Assembly (NCBI RefSeq): GCF_000421345.1
Contig: NZ_ATWV01000001.1
Span: 341,486-405,485 of the forward strand
Length of the DNA: 64,000 nt
Direction: 5' to 3'
From: Treponema bryantii NK4A124
Lineage (GTDB): Bacteria; Spirochaetota; Spirochaetia; Treponematales; Treponemataceae
The notes below the pieces were generated by a model. The model was not told the DNA's origin and ran no database searches. It worked only from the letters and a program-made list of their open reading frames with translations. The translations under genes were made by a program, and so were the position numbers. Below are positions 1 through 8,368 of this stretch, in pieces (position 1 is the stretch's first letter; every line of letters begins with the position of its first letter).

Positions 1-160
1 AACATGTGTAAGGCCGCTGGCGGCCGGTGTTCAATAGCAAAGCGTTAAAAAAATTGCGAAAGCAATTGTTAGCTTTACCACCTCCCCCGTTGGCGAGTGT
101 CATTTTTCACGAGAGGAGGCAAACTTTAAGAATTTTCGTTACTTTTAACAGAAATTTTAC
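1..160. other. Structured intergenic DNA at the left edge
   Basis: No gene is visible. Several small inverted repeats are present: GGCCGC/GCGGCC at 12-25 inside a short AACA/TGTT clamp, ATTGC/GCAAT at 53-66 with a GAAA loop, and CCTCC/GGAGG at 81-119 enclosing further complementarity. They may be the 3' trailer of a transcript entering from the left, but no poly-T tract follows, so neither a terminator nor an RNA family can be named. Confidence 0.4.
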
Positions 161-189
161 TTGACAGATTAACACTTTCGCTTTATAAA
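161..189 (+). promoter_or_regulatory. Upstream promoter of the TPR-greA unit
   Basis: TTGACA at 161-166 and TATAAA at 184-189 are separated by exactly 17 nt, close to the sigma-70 consensus. It would give a leader of about 70 nt before the TPR gene. It lies in tandem with a second promoter at 226-254. Confidence 0.6.
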
Positions 190-225
190 TATTGTCCCAA
201 TTTTAACAAAATCTCATATTTTTTA

Positions 226-254
226 TTGATTAAAAATCTTTTCTTGTATAAAAT
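226..254 (+). promoter_or_regulatory. Proximal promoter of the TPR-greA unit, very short leader
   Basis: TTGATT at 226-231 and TAAAAT at 249-254 are 17 nt apart. The start codon at 269 is only 14 nt beyond the -10 box and no Shine-Dalgarno sequence lies between them. The transcript from this promoter would have a leader of roughly 8 nt. Confidence 0.5.
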
Positions 255-268
255 AGAATTTAGACACT

Positions 269-1201
269 ATGGACTTTCAGACAGAAGCTGAACTTAAGGT
301 TGCCCTGGGCTTTCTGCAGCAGGGAAACCCTTTAGAGGCACAAAAAATCATAAGTTCTCTCTTCGAGCATGACCTGGAAAGCACAGAGCTTATGTACACA
401 AATAAGTGCTGCATCTTCTGGATAGATTCCATAAAGCGTCTTAAGAGTATGAACGATTCGTTCGAACGCAGCGAAAACATACTTCTGGAATGGAAAAACT
501 TTCAGGATTATATTTCCCGCGAAAATAAACCTTACGAACCGGCTTTATTTGCCGTTCAGCAGGGCTTTTTTAAGAACGCATTGGAAGAATACAAAAAAAT
601 GCTGGATGAAAAAGATCCTCTGCAAAAAGCAGAAATCTACAAAAAAACAGGCATCTGCTACAAGAAGCTTGGAGATTTCGAAAATGCAAGGGCCTTTCTC
701 AGAGAAGCAAACGATATATATCCGAATCTTTCTTCGGTACTTGCAGAGCTGGCAGACTGCTACTCTCTTTGCGGCGAAGACAAATTTGGAAAAGTACTGT
801 ATCGGGAAGCTTTTTTTAAAGACCCGGACAGCATTGACCTCGATTTTCTTGATTCTGAGCTCATTAAATGTCTTATAGAAAAGACAAAGAGCAAAGGTTA
901 TTCAGGAAAAGCGCTCCTCTATTGGATTCCGGTATACGGAGTTCTCGGCGGAGTTTTCAACATTAAGAGAGAGCTGACTTCTCAGGAAGTCGCCAGACTA
1001 AAAAAAGACATCTACGCAATGGAAAATGAAATCAAGGATCCTTCGTGCAACAGCGAGATTCTTATTCCGCGTATGCTGAACTGTTATTTCTGGCTTATGG
1101 ATCATTATGACTTGGCAAACGAAAATCAGGCCAAGATTAATGAAGTGTTATTACGAATAAAACTTCTGGATACTTCTGTATACGAGATGTATATCAAATA
1201 G
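269..1201 (+). CDS. TPR-repeat cytoplasmic protein
   Basis: A 310-residue helical protein with no signal peptide or membrane segment. Residues about 110-185 contain two or three tetratricopeptide-like units, recognisable by the GICYKKLGDFENARAFLREA stretch and the following LAELADCYSLCG helix pair. TPRs are protein-protein scaffolds, so a partner-binding role is inferred and no enzymatic motif is seen. The gene ends 19 bp before the long greA, which itself has a TPR-like N-terminus, with no terminator between, so the two are probably co-transcribed and may act together. There is no Shine-Dalgarno site before the ATG, while greA downstream has a good one. The specific function is unknown. Confidence 0.8.
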   Translation: MDFQTEAELKVALGFLQQGNPLEAQKIISSLFEHDLESTELMYTNKCCIFWIDSIKRLKSMNDSFERSENILLEWKNFQDYISRENKPYEPALFAVQQGFFKNALEEYKKMLDEKDPLQKAEIYKKTGICYKKLGDFENARAFLREANDIYPNLSSVLAELADCYSLCGEDKFGKVLYREAFFKDPDSIDLDFLDSELIKCLIEKTKSKGYSGKALLYWIPVYGVLGGVFNIKRELTSQEVARLKKDIYAMENEIKDPSCNSEILIPRMLNCYFWLMDHYDLANENQAKINEVLLRIKLLDTSVYEMYIK

Positions 1202-1220
1202 CCCAGACAAGGAGATTAAA

Positions 1221-3974
1221 ATGGCAGATTTAATGCAGTCAATTCAGGACATGCTCAAGGAAGAGACTTGGACTCGTGCAACAATCAGTAACTACACTCA
1301 GAACAATCTTAAGGAACTTGCAGACCTCGTAGAACAGGCAAAGAGCGAAGGAATCATTAAAGAGGTTCATGAGATTTGTCAGGAACACCTCTCTCATTCT
1401 AAGGACAGTATCATCGCCCTTTACATCTGCGGTATCCTTGACCTGCAGAACAGCTCTCTAGATAACTCAAACCTTGTAACTCTCGTAGATATTTTCCAGA
1501 AGAACCACAAGGAAAACATTGTAACATATCTTTGTGAAAGCATTCTCAATGATGATGAAAATAACAAATTTGCCCTCAGAACCCTCGCAGACAACTACCT
1601 TGCAGAAGGTAACTCTAAGGTTTGGGAGCTTTACGAAAAAATCGTACGCATAGACTTTGAAGAAGCTGACCTTGCAAAGCTCCTTGCTGAGCACTACGAA
1701 AATGAAGGCGATGCAGACAACGCAATCAGCTACTACAAGAAAGCAATTCTCCGCTACATCAACGCAAACAACTACAATGCATGTAAGGAAGTATGGACAA
1801 AGCTCGTTCAGCTTATGCCGGATGAATTCGACTTCTTCCAGAACATCAGAAGAAAGATTTCTAAGCAGATGGGTGATATTAAAACTACTACCCTCATGCA
1901 GGAACTCTACAACTACTATAAAGACAACAAAAAATGGGATACTGCAATCATCATTCTTAAGCAGAATCTCGAAATTGATCCTAAAGATTCATGGGCTCGT
2001 AAAGAAATTACAGACTGTTTCCGCGGTAAATATGCTGCACACAGCCACCTCGAAGACTACATCCGCTCTTCTAACCTTTCACAGAGCTACAGAAACGTAT
2101 TCGAAGCTATCAACGACTTTGAAAAGCACATCGCTTTTGACAAGGGCGGTTTTGTATTCCACAGAAACTGGGGCGTTGGTATCATCAAGAGCCTTGATAA
2201 CGATACTCTTACAATCAACTTTGGTAAGGCTGCAGGCATCCACGAAATTAAGCTTTCTATGGCCGTTACAGCCCTCAAACCTCTTGCAAAAGACCACATC
2301 TGGGTACTCAAAGCCCTCAACTATGTAAAAGAAGGTGACAAGAAGGTTCCTCTTGCTGAAAAAATCAAGAAGGATAAGGAATGGACTCTTAAAACAATCA
2401 TCAAGAGCTACGACAACAACTGTGACCTTAAGACAATCAAAAACGAACTTGTACACACAGTTACAGAAAAAGACGGAAAAACTAAGAAAGAACTCGGTAT
2501 TCTTACTTCCGGAGAATGGACTTCATGGAATGCAGCAGCAAAAAAGATTCTCGAAACAAATCCTGTATTCGGTGTAAATCCTAACGACATCAATATGTAC
2601 ACTGTTCGCGAAGGAAACATTACTCCTGTAGAAAAGCTTGCAAACGAGTTCAAGGCTCAGAAAGCATTCTTTGCCCGTGTAGATATCTTTATGAAGTTCT
2701 TTAATGATGAAGATATGGACCGCACAAACGACAACTTTGCCGAAATGTACGCATACTTCACAGGCTTCCTCAAGAATATTTCTAAGATTACAGAACAGGT
2801 TATTGCTTCTTACCTTATTGCACGCTATGTAAGCGCTCAGGACTCACGCTTCCTCTACCCTGTAAAGGAAACATTCGCAGAAATCTACAGCCGCATTGAA
2901 GATCCACGTGAGCTTTTCAAGGAACTCAAGGATTCTAAGAATACTCACCTCAAGGCAGACTTCCTTGAATGCATTAAGATGCTTCCAGACTGGAACAAGG
3001 AATATATCCGCCTCTTCCCTACTGTACTCGACATGAAGCTTATCAACGAGCTTATTAATGCAGGCTTTACAGCAGATGTTCAGAAGCTGGCAAAAACAAG
3101 CTTTGAAGCATACAAAGATTACCGCGAAACTGTTCTTTTCTTCTTTGAGAAGTGTCAGAACCTCGAATGGTTCAAGAATGCTGGTATTTCTTACGAAAAA
3201 CAGCTGATTACCCTCATCAACGTAATTGAACTTACATTCCGCGAAATCAACAACCACGTTAATACAACAGAAAACAAGAAGATTAACAAGAAAGCAACTG
3301 AGCTTCTTTTCGATAATGATACAATCTTTAATTACATGTTCGCTAAAGACGAAGACACTGTTAAGAAGATGTACACTCTTATTGATGATATTGCAGACAT
3401 TGATCCTTCTTACAAATCAACTGCACGTAACAAGATTCTTGAAAAATACCCAGACTTCAAGTTCCGTGTATCTGAAGAAAAGCTTACACAGCCTAAGGGC
3501 ATGATCGTAACTTCTAAGAAGCTTGCAGAAAAGAAGGCAGAAATCGACGACATTAAGAATGTTCAGCTCGAAAAGAACAAGGTTGAACTTGCAGATGCAA
3601 AGGCAAAGGGAGACCTTAAAGAAAACGCTGAATACCAGGCTGCTAAGGAACAGAAGCATCAGCTTGAACTTAGACTTTCTAAGCTTCAGGAAGAGCTTAA
3701 CCGCGCCGTTATCTTTGACCCTACAACAAGCACAACTGCAATTGTTTCTTTTGCTACAGAAGTTACACTCCACGACAACATCGAAAACAAAGATGAAGTT
3801 TATACAATTCTTGGACCTTGGGAATCTGATCCGGATAACAACATCATTTCTTACATGTCACCATTCGGAAACGCAATTCTCGACAAGAAGGTTGGAGACA
3901 ATGCTAAGTTCGTAATCAACGAGCACAGCTACGATTACACAATTAAGTCTATTAACAAGGCAAAGGATTTCTAA
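1221..3974 (+). CDS. greA: Transcription elongation factor GreA with a giant N-terminal helical extension
   Basis: 917 residues against about 158 for a normal GreA. Residues about 760-917 are a full GreA: an antiparallel coiled coil with the acidic tip motif GDLKENAEYQAA, then an FKBP-like C-terminal domain ending in the VGDNAKFVINEHSYDYTIKSI region. GreA binds the RNA polymerase secondary channel and stimulates transcript cleavage in backtracked complexes. The first 750 residues are alpha-helical and TPR-like (for example the LAKLLAEHYENEGDADNAISYY stretch near 150-175). Long GreA proteins of this type are, as I recall, typical of treponemes. AAGGAG lies 8 nt before the ATG. The upstream TPR gene is probably in the same operon. 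What the extension binds is unknown. Confidence 0.9.
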   Translation: MADLMQSIQDMLKEETWTRATISNYTQNNLKELADLVEQAKSEGIIKEVHEICQEHLSHSKDSIIALYICGILDLQNSSLDNSNLVTLVDIFQKNHKENIVTYLCESILNDDENNKFALRTLADNYLAEGNSKVWELYEKIVRIDFEEADLAKLLAEHYENEGDADNAISYYKKAILRYINANNYNACKEVWTKLVQLMPDEFDFFQNIRRKISKQMGDIKTTTLMQELYNYYKDNKKWDTAIIILKQNLEIDPKDSWARKEITDCFRGKYAAHSHLEDYIRSSNLSQSYRNVFEAINDFEKHIAFDKGGFVFHRNWGVGIIKSLDNDTLTINFGKAAGIHEIKLSMAVTALKPLAKDHIWVLKALNYVKEGDKKVPLAEKIKKDKEWTLKTIIKSYDNNCDLKTIKNELVHTVTEKDGKTKKELGILTSGEWTSWNAAAKKILETNPVFGVNPNDINMYTVREGNITPVEKLANEFKAQKAFFARVDIFMKFFNDEDMDRTNDNFAEMYAYFTGFLKNISKITEQVIASYLIARYVSAQDSRFLYPVKETFAEIYSRIEDPRELFKELKDSKNTHLKADFLECIKMLPDWNKEYIRLFPTVLDMKLINELINAGFTADVQKLAKTSFEAYKDYRETVLFFFEKCQNLEWFKNAGISYEKQLITLINVIELTFREINNHVNTTENKKINKKATELLFDNDTIFNYMFAKDEDTVKKMYTLIDDIADIDPSYKSTARNKILEKYPDFKFRVSEEKLTQPKGMIVTSKKLAEKKAEIDDIKNVQLEKNKVELADAKAKGDLKENAEYQAAKEQKHQLELRLSKLQEELNRAVIFDPTTSTTAIVSFATEVTLHDNIENKDEVYTILGPWESDPDNNIISYMSPFGNAILDKKVGDNAKFVINEHSYDYTIKSINKAKDF

Positions 3975-3980
3975 TAAACT

Positions 3981-3997
3981 TGCCCGCTAAGCGGGCA
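3981..3997 (+). terminator. Short hairpin after greA
   Basis: TGCCCGC and GCGGGCA form a perfect 7-bp stem with a TAA loop directly after the greA stop. No T-tract follows, so it is a weak terminator at best. It may instead stabilise the greA 3' end or attenuate transcription into the hydrolase gene. Confidence 0.4.
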
Positions 3998-4025
3998 GGA
4001 AAAGTCAGACAGGAGAGATTTTCAA

Positions 4026-5006
4026 GTGGATAACCTTACAGCAAGAATCATTGAATTGTCATCGGGTGTTTATGTAATTCCCGGTACAACAAATGTTGGT
4101 GTAGTTACAAATGAAAATCTCTCTTCTAACGGCTCCTCTGTAGATGTATATCTTATTGATTCCGGCTCTACAGAAATTGACGGAGAATACGTTTTAGACG
4201 TACTTAAAGCTTTTTTTGAACAGCTGGGACAGACCTTTAACGTAAAAGCAATTATAACAACCCATGGGCACCCAGATCACTGCGGTGCCCATAATTTTTT
4301 AAAACAGGAAACAGGCTGTCAGCTCTGGGCCGCAAAGCATGAACAGGGAGCTATGGAAACTCCAATAATACAGGGAACCGTTTTATGGGGCGGCTACCCT
4401 CCTCACGAAATGCGTACCCTCTTCTTTATGCCTTCCCCAACTTATTTAGACCACGCAATTAAGGCTGATGAAATTATCGAACTTTCAGGCGGCCGTAGAC
4501 TTTCCTTTATGGAGCTTAATGGTCACAGTTACCAGACTTTCTGTGCCATTATTTCTGATAAAAATGATAAAAAAGTAATTTTCCCTGGCGACAATATTTT
4601 CCCGCGTAACGAAATAATAAATCACTGGATTCCTTTAATTTTGAATCCGGTTCAGTACATGGAGTCTCTGGATAAACTCTGCGCAATTGAAAAAGTTGAA
4701 TGGTGTATTCCAAGCCACGGAGACTTCTTAAAACGTAATATTAATGAAGCAGCAGAGCTTAACAAAATTGCAATTATTTCTACAAGAACCTGCATTCTGG
4801 ATTCCTTAAAAACAAAAAAACGAATGACTGTAGAAGATATTGTAAAATATGTTGCAGATAAAAATGATCTGCAGATGACCTTCAGCCAGTACGCCCTGGT
4901 TTACTCAACTGTAAAATCTTATATTGCGGTTATGCATGATGCCCGCGAAATAAAAATGGAAGTGAGCGACAATAAATTGTACTTCTCACTTCCAGTGCAG
5001 AAATAA
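4026..5006 (+). CDS. Metallo-beta-lactamase-fold hydrolase
   Basis: 326 residues with a complete binuclear metal site of the MBL superfamily: the HGHPDHCGAH motif near residues 80-90 (HxHxDH), a distal His in LNGHSYQTF, the bridging Asp in FPGDNIF and a final His in PSHGDF. A C-terminal helical segment (about 245-326) follows, as in glyoxalase II-like and RNase-unrelated MBL enzymes. The substrate cannot be told from sequence. The start is a GTG, 6 nt after AGGAGAGATT. The gene lies downstream of greA in the same direction and converges on deoC, with a palindromic repeat between them. No signal peptide is present, so it is cytoplasmic. Confidence 0.85.
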   Translation: MDNLTARIIELSSGVYVIPGTTNVGVVTNENLSSNGSSVDVYLIDSGSTEIDGEYVLDVLKAFFEQLGQTFNVKAIITTHGHPDHCGAHNFLKQETGCQLWAAKHEQGAMETPIIQGTVLWGGYPPHEMRTLFFMPSPTYLDHAIKADEIIELSGGRRLSFMELNGHSYQTFCAIISDKNDKKVIFPGDNIFPRNEIINHWIPLILNPVQYMESLDKLCAIEKVEWCIPSHGDFLKRNINEAAELNKIAIISTRTCILDSLKTKKRMTVEDIVKYVADKNDLQMTFSQYALVYSTVKSYIAVMHDAREIKMEVSDNKLYFSLPVQK

Positions 5007-5010
5007 AAAA

Positions 5011-5096
5011 GTGGTTTCGATACGATAGGTGCGTCAGCACCGTACTACTCCAACCACCGGTGGTTGAGTGCCGCGAAGCGGTGTATCGAAACCACC
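5011..5096. repeat. REPIN-like inverted pair (repeat family 1)
   Basis: Two REP-like halves face each other. The left half (5011-5058) begins GTGGTTTCGATAC and ends CAACCACC. The right half (5059-5096) begins GGTGGTTGAGTG and ends GTATCGAAACCACC. The junction is the palindrome ACCACCGGTGGT. Each half carries a small inner hairpin (for example CCGCGAAGCGG). It sits exactly between the convergent hydrolase and deoC genes and could work as a bidirectional transcription barrier. The same family recurs at 8476, 15643 and 52778. Confidence 0.85.
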
Positions 5097-5106
5097 TTTC
5101 CTACTC

Positions 5107-5844
5107 TTAGTATTTATTATTTACCTCTTTGCTCTCGTCCCAGTTCTCAATGATTTTCGAACCGCTTGAAGTTCCGATTCTGCTGGCACCTGCTTCAAGC
5201 ATGGTAATAAGGGTTCTGGCACTTCTGATTCCGCCCGAAGCCTTTACTCCCATATCAGGACCAACAGTCTCACGCATAAGCTTTACATGATGCTCGCTTG
5301 CTCCGTTAGGAAGAGGATTTCCATCGATTCCCTTTGGATTTGCAAAGCCTGTAGAAGTCTTAACAAAATCAGCACCGGCCTTTTTTGCACAAAGACAGCA
5401 GTTTACAATTGCAGCATCATCGAGAAGACAGGTTTCAAGAATTGTCTTTACTATGATATTTTTACCGAGTTTTTTTCCGGCTTCTTTACAGGCAGTAACA
5501 ACATCAAGAATATCAGTTTCTACTTCTGAAAAGCGTCCATCCTTAGCAGCACCAATATTGATTACCATATCAATTTCATCTGCACCATTGGCAATTGCAT
5601 TTTCAGATTCATTTACCTTATCTTTTGTAGTTGTTGCACCAAGTGGAAAGCCTACTACAGTACAAACCTTTACACCAGAACCTTCCAGTTCATTTGCTGC
5701 AGCAGAAACATAAACAGGGTTTACACAAACGGAAGCAAAACCGTAACGGCGGGCTTCCTGACACAACAAAACAATTTCTCTGATTCCAGCCTGTGGAGCC
5801 AGCAGAGTATGATCAATATATTTAGCGAGTACGTCTTTAGTCAT
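5107..5844 (-). CDS. deoC: Deoxyribose-phosphate aldolase
   Basis: 245 residues, normal length for the class I aldolase that splits 2-deoxyribose-5-phosphate into acetaldehyde and glyceraldehyde-3-phosphate in deoxynucleoside salvage. The Schiff-base lysine is K162 in DFVKTSTGF. The proton-relay residues are K201 in GVKASGGIR and D92 in [12 protein letters not shown]. The phosphate-binding GG of ASGGIR is intact. It is a single gene convergent with the MBL hydrolase. A near-consensus promoter puts the -10 box only 6 nt before the ATG with no Shine-Dalgarno sequence, so the message is probably leaderless. The cytoplasmic location is inferred from the lack of a signal peptide. Confidence 0.95.
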   Translation of the reverse strand: MTKDVLAKYIDHTLLAPQAGIREIVLLCQEARRYGFASVCVNPVYVSAAANELEGSGVKVCTVVGFPLGATTTKDKVNESENAIANGADEIDMVINIGAAKDGRFSEVETDILDVVTACKEAGKKLGKNIIVKTILETCLLDDAAIVNCCLCAKKAGADFVKTSTGFANPKGIDGNPLPNGASEHHVKLMRETVGPDMGVKASGGIRSARTLITMLEAGASRIGTSSGSKIIENWDESKEVNNKY

Positions 5845-5850
5845 AAGCAG

Positions 5851-5879
5851 ATTATACTTTACAACTAAGATTTATTCAA
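5851..5879 (-). promoter_or_regulatory. deoC promoter, leaderless type
   Basis: Reading the minus strand, TTGAAT (5879-5874), a 17-nt spacer and TATAAT (5856-5851) are followed after 6 nt by the deoC ATG. The expected transcription start falls on or next to the start codon. Confidence 0.6.
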
Positions 5880-5948
5880 ATATCAGTTGCGATTTTTCCC
5901 CTGTTGATGTATTATTTTAACTAGATTTTAAATTTTATAGGAGCAAAT

Positions 5949-6119
5949 ATGGCATTTAAAATTACAGACCAGTGCGTAAACTGTGGAGCTTGCGAACCGG
6001 ACTGCCCGGTAGGAGCAATTGCAGAAAAAGATGGCGCTCGCGCTATCGATGCTGAAAAGTGCATCAGCTGTGGTTCATGCGCAGCTTCTTGTCCAGCAGA
6101 AGCAATTGTTGAAGAATAG
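5949..6119 (+). CDS. Small 2x[4Fe-4S] ferredoxin
   Basis: A 56-residue protein with two classical iron-sulfur motifs: C9, C12, C15, C19 and C38, C41, C44, C48 (each CxxCxxC plus CP). This matches clostridial-type bacterial ferredoxins, low-potential one-electron carriers used by anaerobes with pyruvate:ferredoxin oxidoreductase and hydrogenases. AGGAG precedes the ATG by 5 nt. A strong intrinsic terminator begins 22 nt after the stop. The next gene starts, in the best reading, one base after the ferredoxin stop and reads through that terminator. The physiological partner is not in this window. Confidence 0.93.
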   Translation: MAFKITDQCVNCGACEPDCPVGAIAEKDGARAIDAEKCISCGSCAASCPAEAIVEE

Positions 6120-6120
6120 A

Positions 6121-7143
6121 TTGATTTCTTTTAACTACGTAACGGGGCTTTCTAAAAGACAGCCCCGTTTTTTTAACATTTTTTTATTTAGCCTCTTTTT
6201 TCTGATTTTCTCCCCGGAGAAAGGTTCTGCGGGTTTACTTTATGCAGATGAATCAGAAGATAAAATCAACAGAATCATAATTGAAAAAGATAAACTGCCG
6301 ATTATAGACAGCATTTCCCCTTCCCGCGCCAATACAGTTTTCCGCGATTATAACAGTATTGTGGAATCAAACAGAAAAGCCCTAAGCGCCGGCCGTGAAC
6401 CGGAAATAATGTTCTTTCAATATAAAAACACAGAACGTTTTACCTTCCAGGGAGTAGCTGCACGTTCTACAATGAATCAGGAAACCCTGGCAACATTAAA
6501 TCAGATAGAAAATGCTCAGGATGATGTAAAGGAAAAAACATTCATTCTGCCGGTTGTAGACGGACTTTTTATTGCCATGGACCGCGGAATCAACTCAATT
6601 GAAGTACTTTTGCAGGAAAATTACAGCCATCAAACCTTAACAAAAAATGTCATATATTATAATATTGAAGGGAGAGATTATATCTTCTTACGCAGCAAAC
6701 GCTTTACCCCCACAGAAAGAGCATATTTTCTCGACTCTGCCCTGAGACTTCCGCTGGACAATGATTCCTATTGGGTTTCTTCGGAATTTGGAAAGAGAAA
6801 AAATCCTTTTTCCGGAGAAATGAAAAACCACAATGGAATTGATTTAGCAGCAGAAGAAGGTACTCCGGTCTACGCCATAAAAGACGGCGCTGTTTATGCG
6901 GCAATCGAAAAGGATGTCGAGTTCGGAAATTACTTAATTCTGAGTCACGACCAGGGTAAAATGACAAGTGTATATGCTCACCTTTCTAAGATATTTGTAG
7001 ACAGATATCAATACGTAAAAAAAGGTGATGTAATAGGCCTTGTAGGCCAGACGGGAAAGGCGACCGGTCCTCATCTTCATTTTGAAATAAGACAGGGCGG
7101 AAAGGCCGAAGACCCAAGAAACAGACTGAATATTAAAGAGTAA
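6121..7143 (+). CDS. Secreted M23-family peptidoglycan endopeptidase
   Basis: The C-terminal third is an M23/LytM domain with the zinc ligands HNGIDLAAEEGTPVYA (HxxxD) and GPHLHFEIRQGG (HxH), plus YAHLSKI. Such enzymes cut peptide crosslinks in peptidoglycan. The start is uncertain. No ATG precedes a hydrophobic segment (NIFLFSLFFLIFSP), and the best candidate is TTG at 6121, which gives a signal peptide with a basic KRQPR n-region and about 340 residues. That start is 1 nt after the ferredoxin stop and places the ferredoxin terminator inside the coding region. An ATT at 6178 is the alternative but gives no positive n-region. The stop overlaps the next ATG by 1 nt (TAATG), so translation of the pair is coupled. 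Confidence 0.8.
   Translation: MISFNYVTGLSKRQPRFFNIFLFSLFFLIFSPEKGSAGLLYADESEDKINRIIIEKDKLPIIDSISPSRANTVFRDYNSIVESNRKALSAGREPEIMFFQYKNTERFTFQGVAARSTMNQETLATLNQIENAQDDVKEKTFILPVVDGLFIAMDRGINSIEVLLQENYSHQTLTKNVIYYNIEGRDYIFLRSKRFTPTERAYFLDSALRLPLDNDSYWVSSEFGKRKNPFSGEMKNHNGIDLAAEEGTPVYAIKDGAVYAAIEKDVEFGNYLILSHDQGKMTSVYAHLSKIFVDRYQYVKKGDVIGLVGQTGKATGPHLHFEIRQGGKAEDPRNRLNIKE
6141..6174 (+). terminator. Ferredoxin terminator lying in the M23 signal-peptide region
   Basis: AACGGGGCT (6141-6149) pairs perfectly with AGCCCCGTT (6161-6169) and is followed by a T7 run. It is a textbook intrinsic terminator. In the frame of the M23 gene the same bases encode VTGLSKRQPRFF, the basic part of the proposed signal peptide. 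Confidence 0.85.
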
Positions 7144-8138
7144 TGAAAAAGCTGACTTGCACTAAAACAATTCTGATTTCTCTCCTTACTGCCTGCTGGA
7201 GCCTTAATTCTCTGGTTGCAGAAAGCTTTCGCGTAAGCAAAGTTCATGAGATTTCTGTTACCCAGACAGCTGAATCTGAAGACACTGCAAAGCTTGGTAT
7301 AAACGAAGCCCTTGCCATTACCCTCCCCGCAGACCAGACCTTTATAGAAGGACTTGAACTTAAATTTGATATTCCCGAGGCAGTTGCTTCCTGGATGGAT
7401 TCTGTAGCCTGTTCTGTATATGCAAACATCAGCCCTACACCAAAGGCTTCGCAGATTGACTATAGCGGTACCAGAGCCTATGTAAAAACCTTACCTGGTA
7501 AACTTTCCTGGGTTCTGCAGATTCCACTTAAGAAAGACAATTCCATAAAATCAAATAACTATACAACAAAAGTAGATACTGTAATAAGCCCGTCTAAAAA
7601 TGTAATTTTTGTACGTTTGCAGCCGGTTATGAAAGGCGTTCCGGAAGAAACACTCAATGCAATTATTCCAATTACAGTAAAGCCGATTCTTATGAACAAA
7701 GGCCAGCTTGTCTTTAAGCTTCTTCCTCCGGAAAAAAAACTTGAGCCATGTACTATTTTTGTAGATGACCAGATGCTTTCTGATTCAGACAATCAGAAGG
7801 TACTGCTGGATACAGGCATTCATAATATTTCGATTATTTCTGAAGCTTACCGCAACGAAGTACGTACTGTCCGCATTGACCGTGCAAAAACAACAGAGCT
7901 CTTTGTAGAAATGAAGAGTCTTGAGCCTACCCTGCTTATTACTGCACCGGAAGGTACTGAAGTTACCCTGGATGATGTAAAATGCACAAGTTTTGGCAAG
8001 GAATTTGTAATTTCCGAAGGTGAACACAAAATCAAGTTCCACATTGGTGATTATGAAATTGTGCGTTCTATTACCGCCAACAAGGGCAAAACCTACACCG
8101 CAAACTTCTCCCTCGACCTCGACATTACTGAAAACTAA
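7143..8138 (+). CDS. Exported hypothetical protein with PEGA-like C-terminus
   Basis: 331 residues. It has an N-terminal hydrophobic signal (ILISLLTACWSLNSLVAES) that can end in Ala-type cleavage at VAES or, less likely, lipid modification at the Cys in LLTACW. The body is beta-rich. Two tandem beta-sandwich-like units at about 205-320 resemble PEGA surface domains: short repeats with CTIFVDDQML...LLDTGIHNIS and LLITAPEGTEVTLDDVKCTS...SEGEHKIKF. It is translationally coupled to the M23 peptidase by a 1-nt overlap, suggesting a periplasmic or cell-wall partner of that enzyme. The true function is unknown. The PEGA assignment rests on pattern only. Confidence 0.75.
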   Translation: MKKLTCTKTILISLLTACWSLNSLVAESFRVSKVHEISVTQTAESEDTAKLGINEALAITLPADQTFIEGLELKFDIPEAVASWMDSVACSVYANISPTPKASQIDYSGTRAYVKTLPGKLSWVLQIPLKKDNSIKSNNYTTKVDTVISPSKNVIFVRLQPVMKGVPEETLNAIIPITVKPILMNKGQLVFKLLPPEKKLEPCTIFVDDQMLSDSDNQKVLLDTGIHNISIISEAYRNEVRTVRIDRAKTTELFVEMKSLEPTLLITAPEGTEVTLDDVKCTSFGKEFVISEGEHKIKFHIGDYEIVRSITANKGKTYTANFSLDLDITEN

Positions 8139-8157
8139 GGTCTCTGCAGCGCAGCGA

Positions 8158-8202
8158 ACGAACATCGTCATTGCGAGGAGCGAAGCGACGAAGCAATCCA
8201 CA
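8158..8202. repeat. REP-like repeat, family 2 (single copy)
   Basis: The block TCATTGCGAGGAGCGAAGCG followed by ACGAAGCAATCCA has complementary ends (TTGC/GCAA) and an inner GAGCGAAGCGAC loop region. The same sequence with minor changes recurs as an inverted pair at 12926-13000. It lies just after the exported hypothetical gene. Confidence 0.75.
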
Positions 8203-8240
8203 AAAAAATCTCAATTATTTTTTCATTTAGATTAAAGATT

Positions 8241-8346
8241 TCGGGTACTGGGGTCGATAATAAATATATCGGGAACATTTTCCCCTCCCACCCATGTTCC
8301 CGATATGCCTGATGGGCATGGCTCGGATCTATTCCGAGCCTTTTTT
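8241..8346 (+). ncRNA. Candidate structured RNA with C-rich loop and terminator
   Basis: Three hairpins in tandem: a perfect 13-bp stem (8266-8278 with 8294-8306) closing a 15-nt pyrimidine loop, TTTCCCCTCCCACCC. Then a small ATGCC/GGCAT hairpin (8305-8319), and an 8-bp terminator stem (8320-8340) followed by T6. The exposed CCCCUCCC could pair with Shine-Dalgarno sequences, as C-rich loops of several regulatory RNAs do. No convincing promoter is seen immediately upstream, so it may be a processed 3' UTR of the gene ending at 8138 rather than an independent RNA. No known RNA family was recognised. Confidence 0.4.
8320..8346 (+). terminator. Intrinsic terminator
   Basis: GGCTCGGA (8320-8327) pairs with TCCGAGCC (8333-8340) around TCTAT and is followed by TTTTTT. 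It ends either the M23/hypothetical transcript or the candidate RNA just upstream. Confidence 0.85.
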
Positions 8347-8368
8347 ATTTTAAATCATTATCCCGCCC

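Noticed and set aside
1..160. An RNase P or other known RNA 3' end at the left edge
   Set aside because: Hairpins are present but no family-specific motif was recognised.
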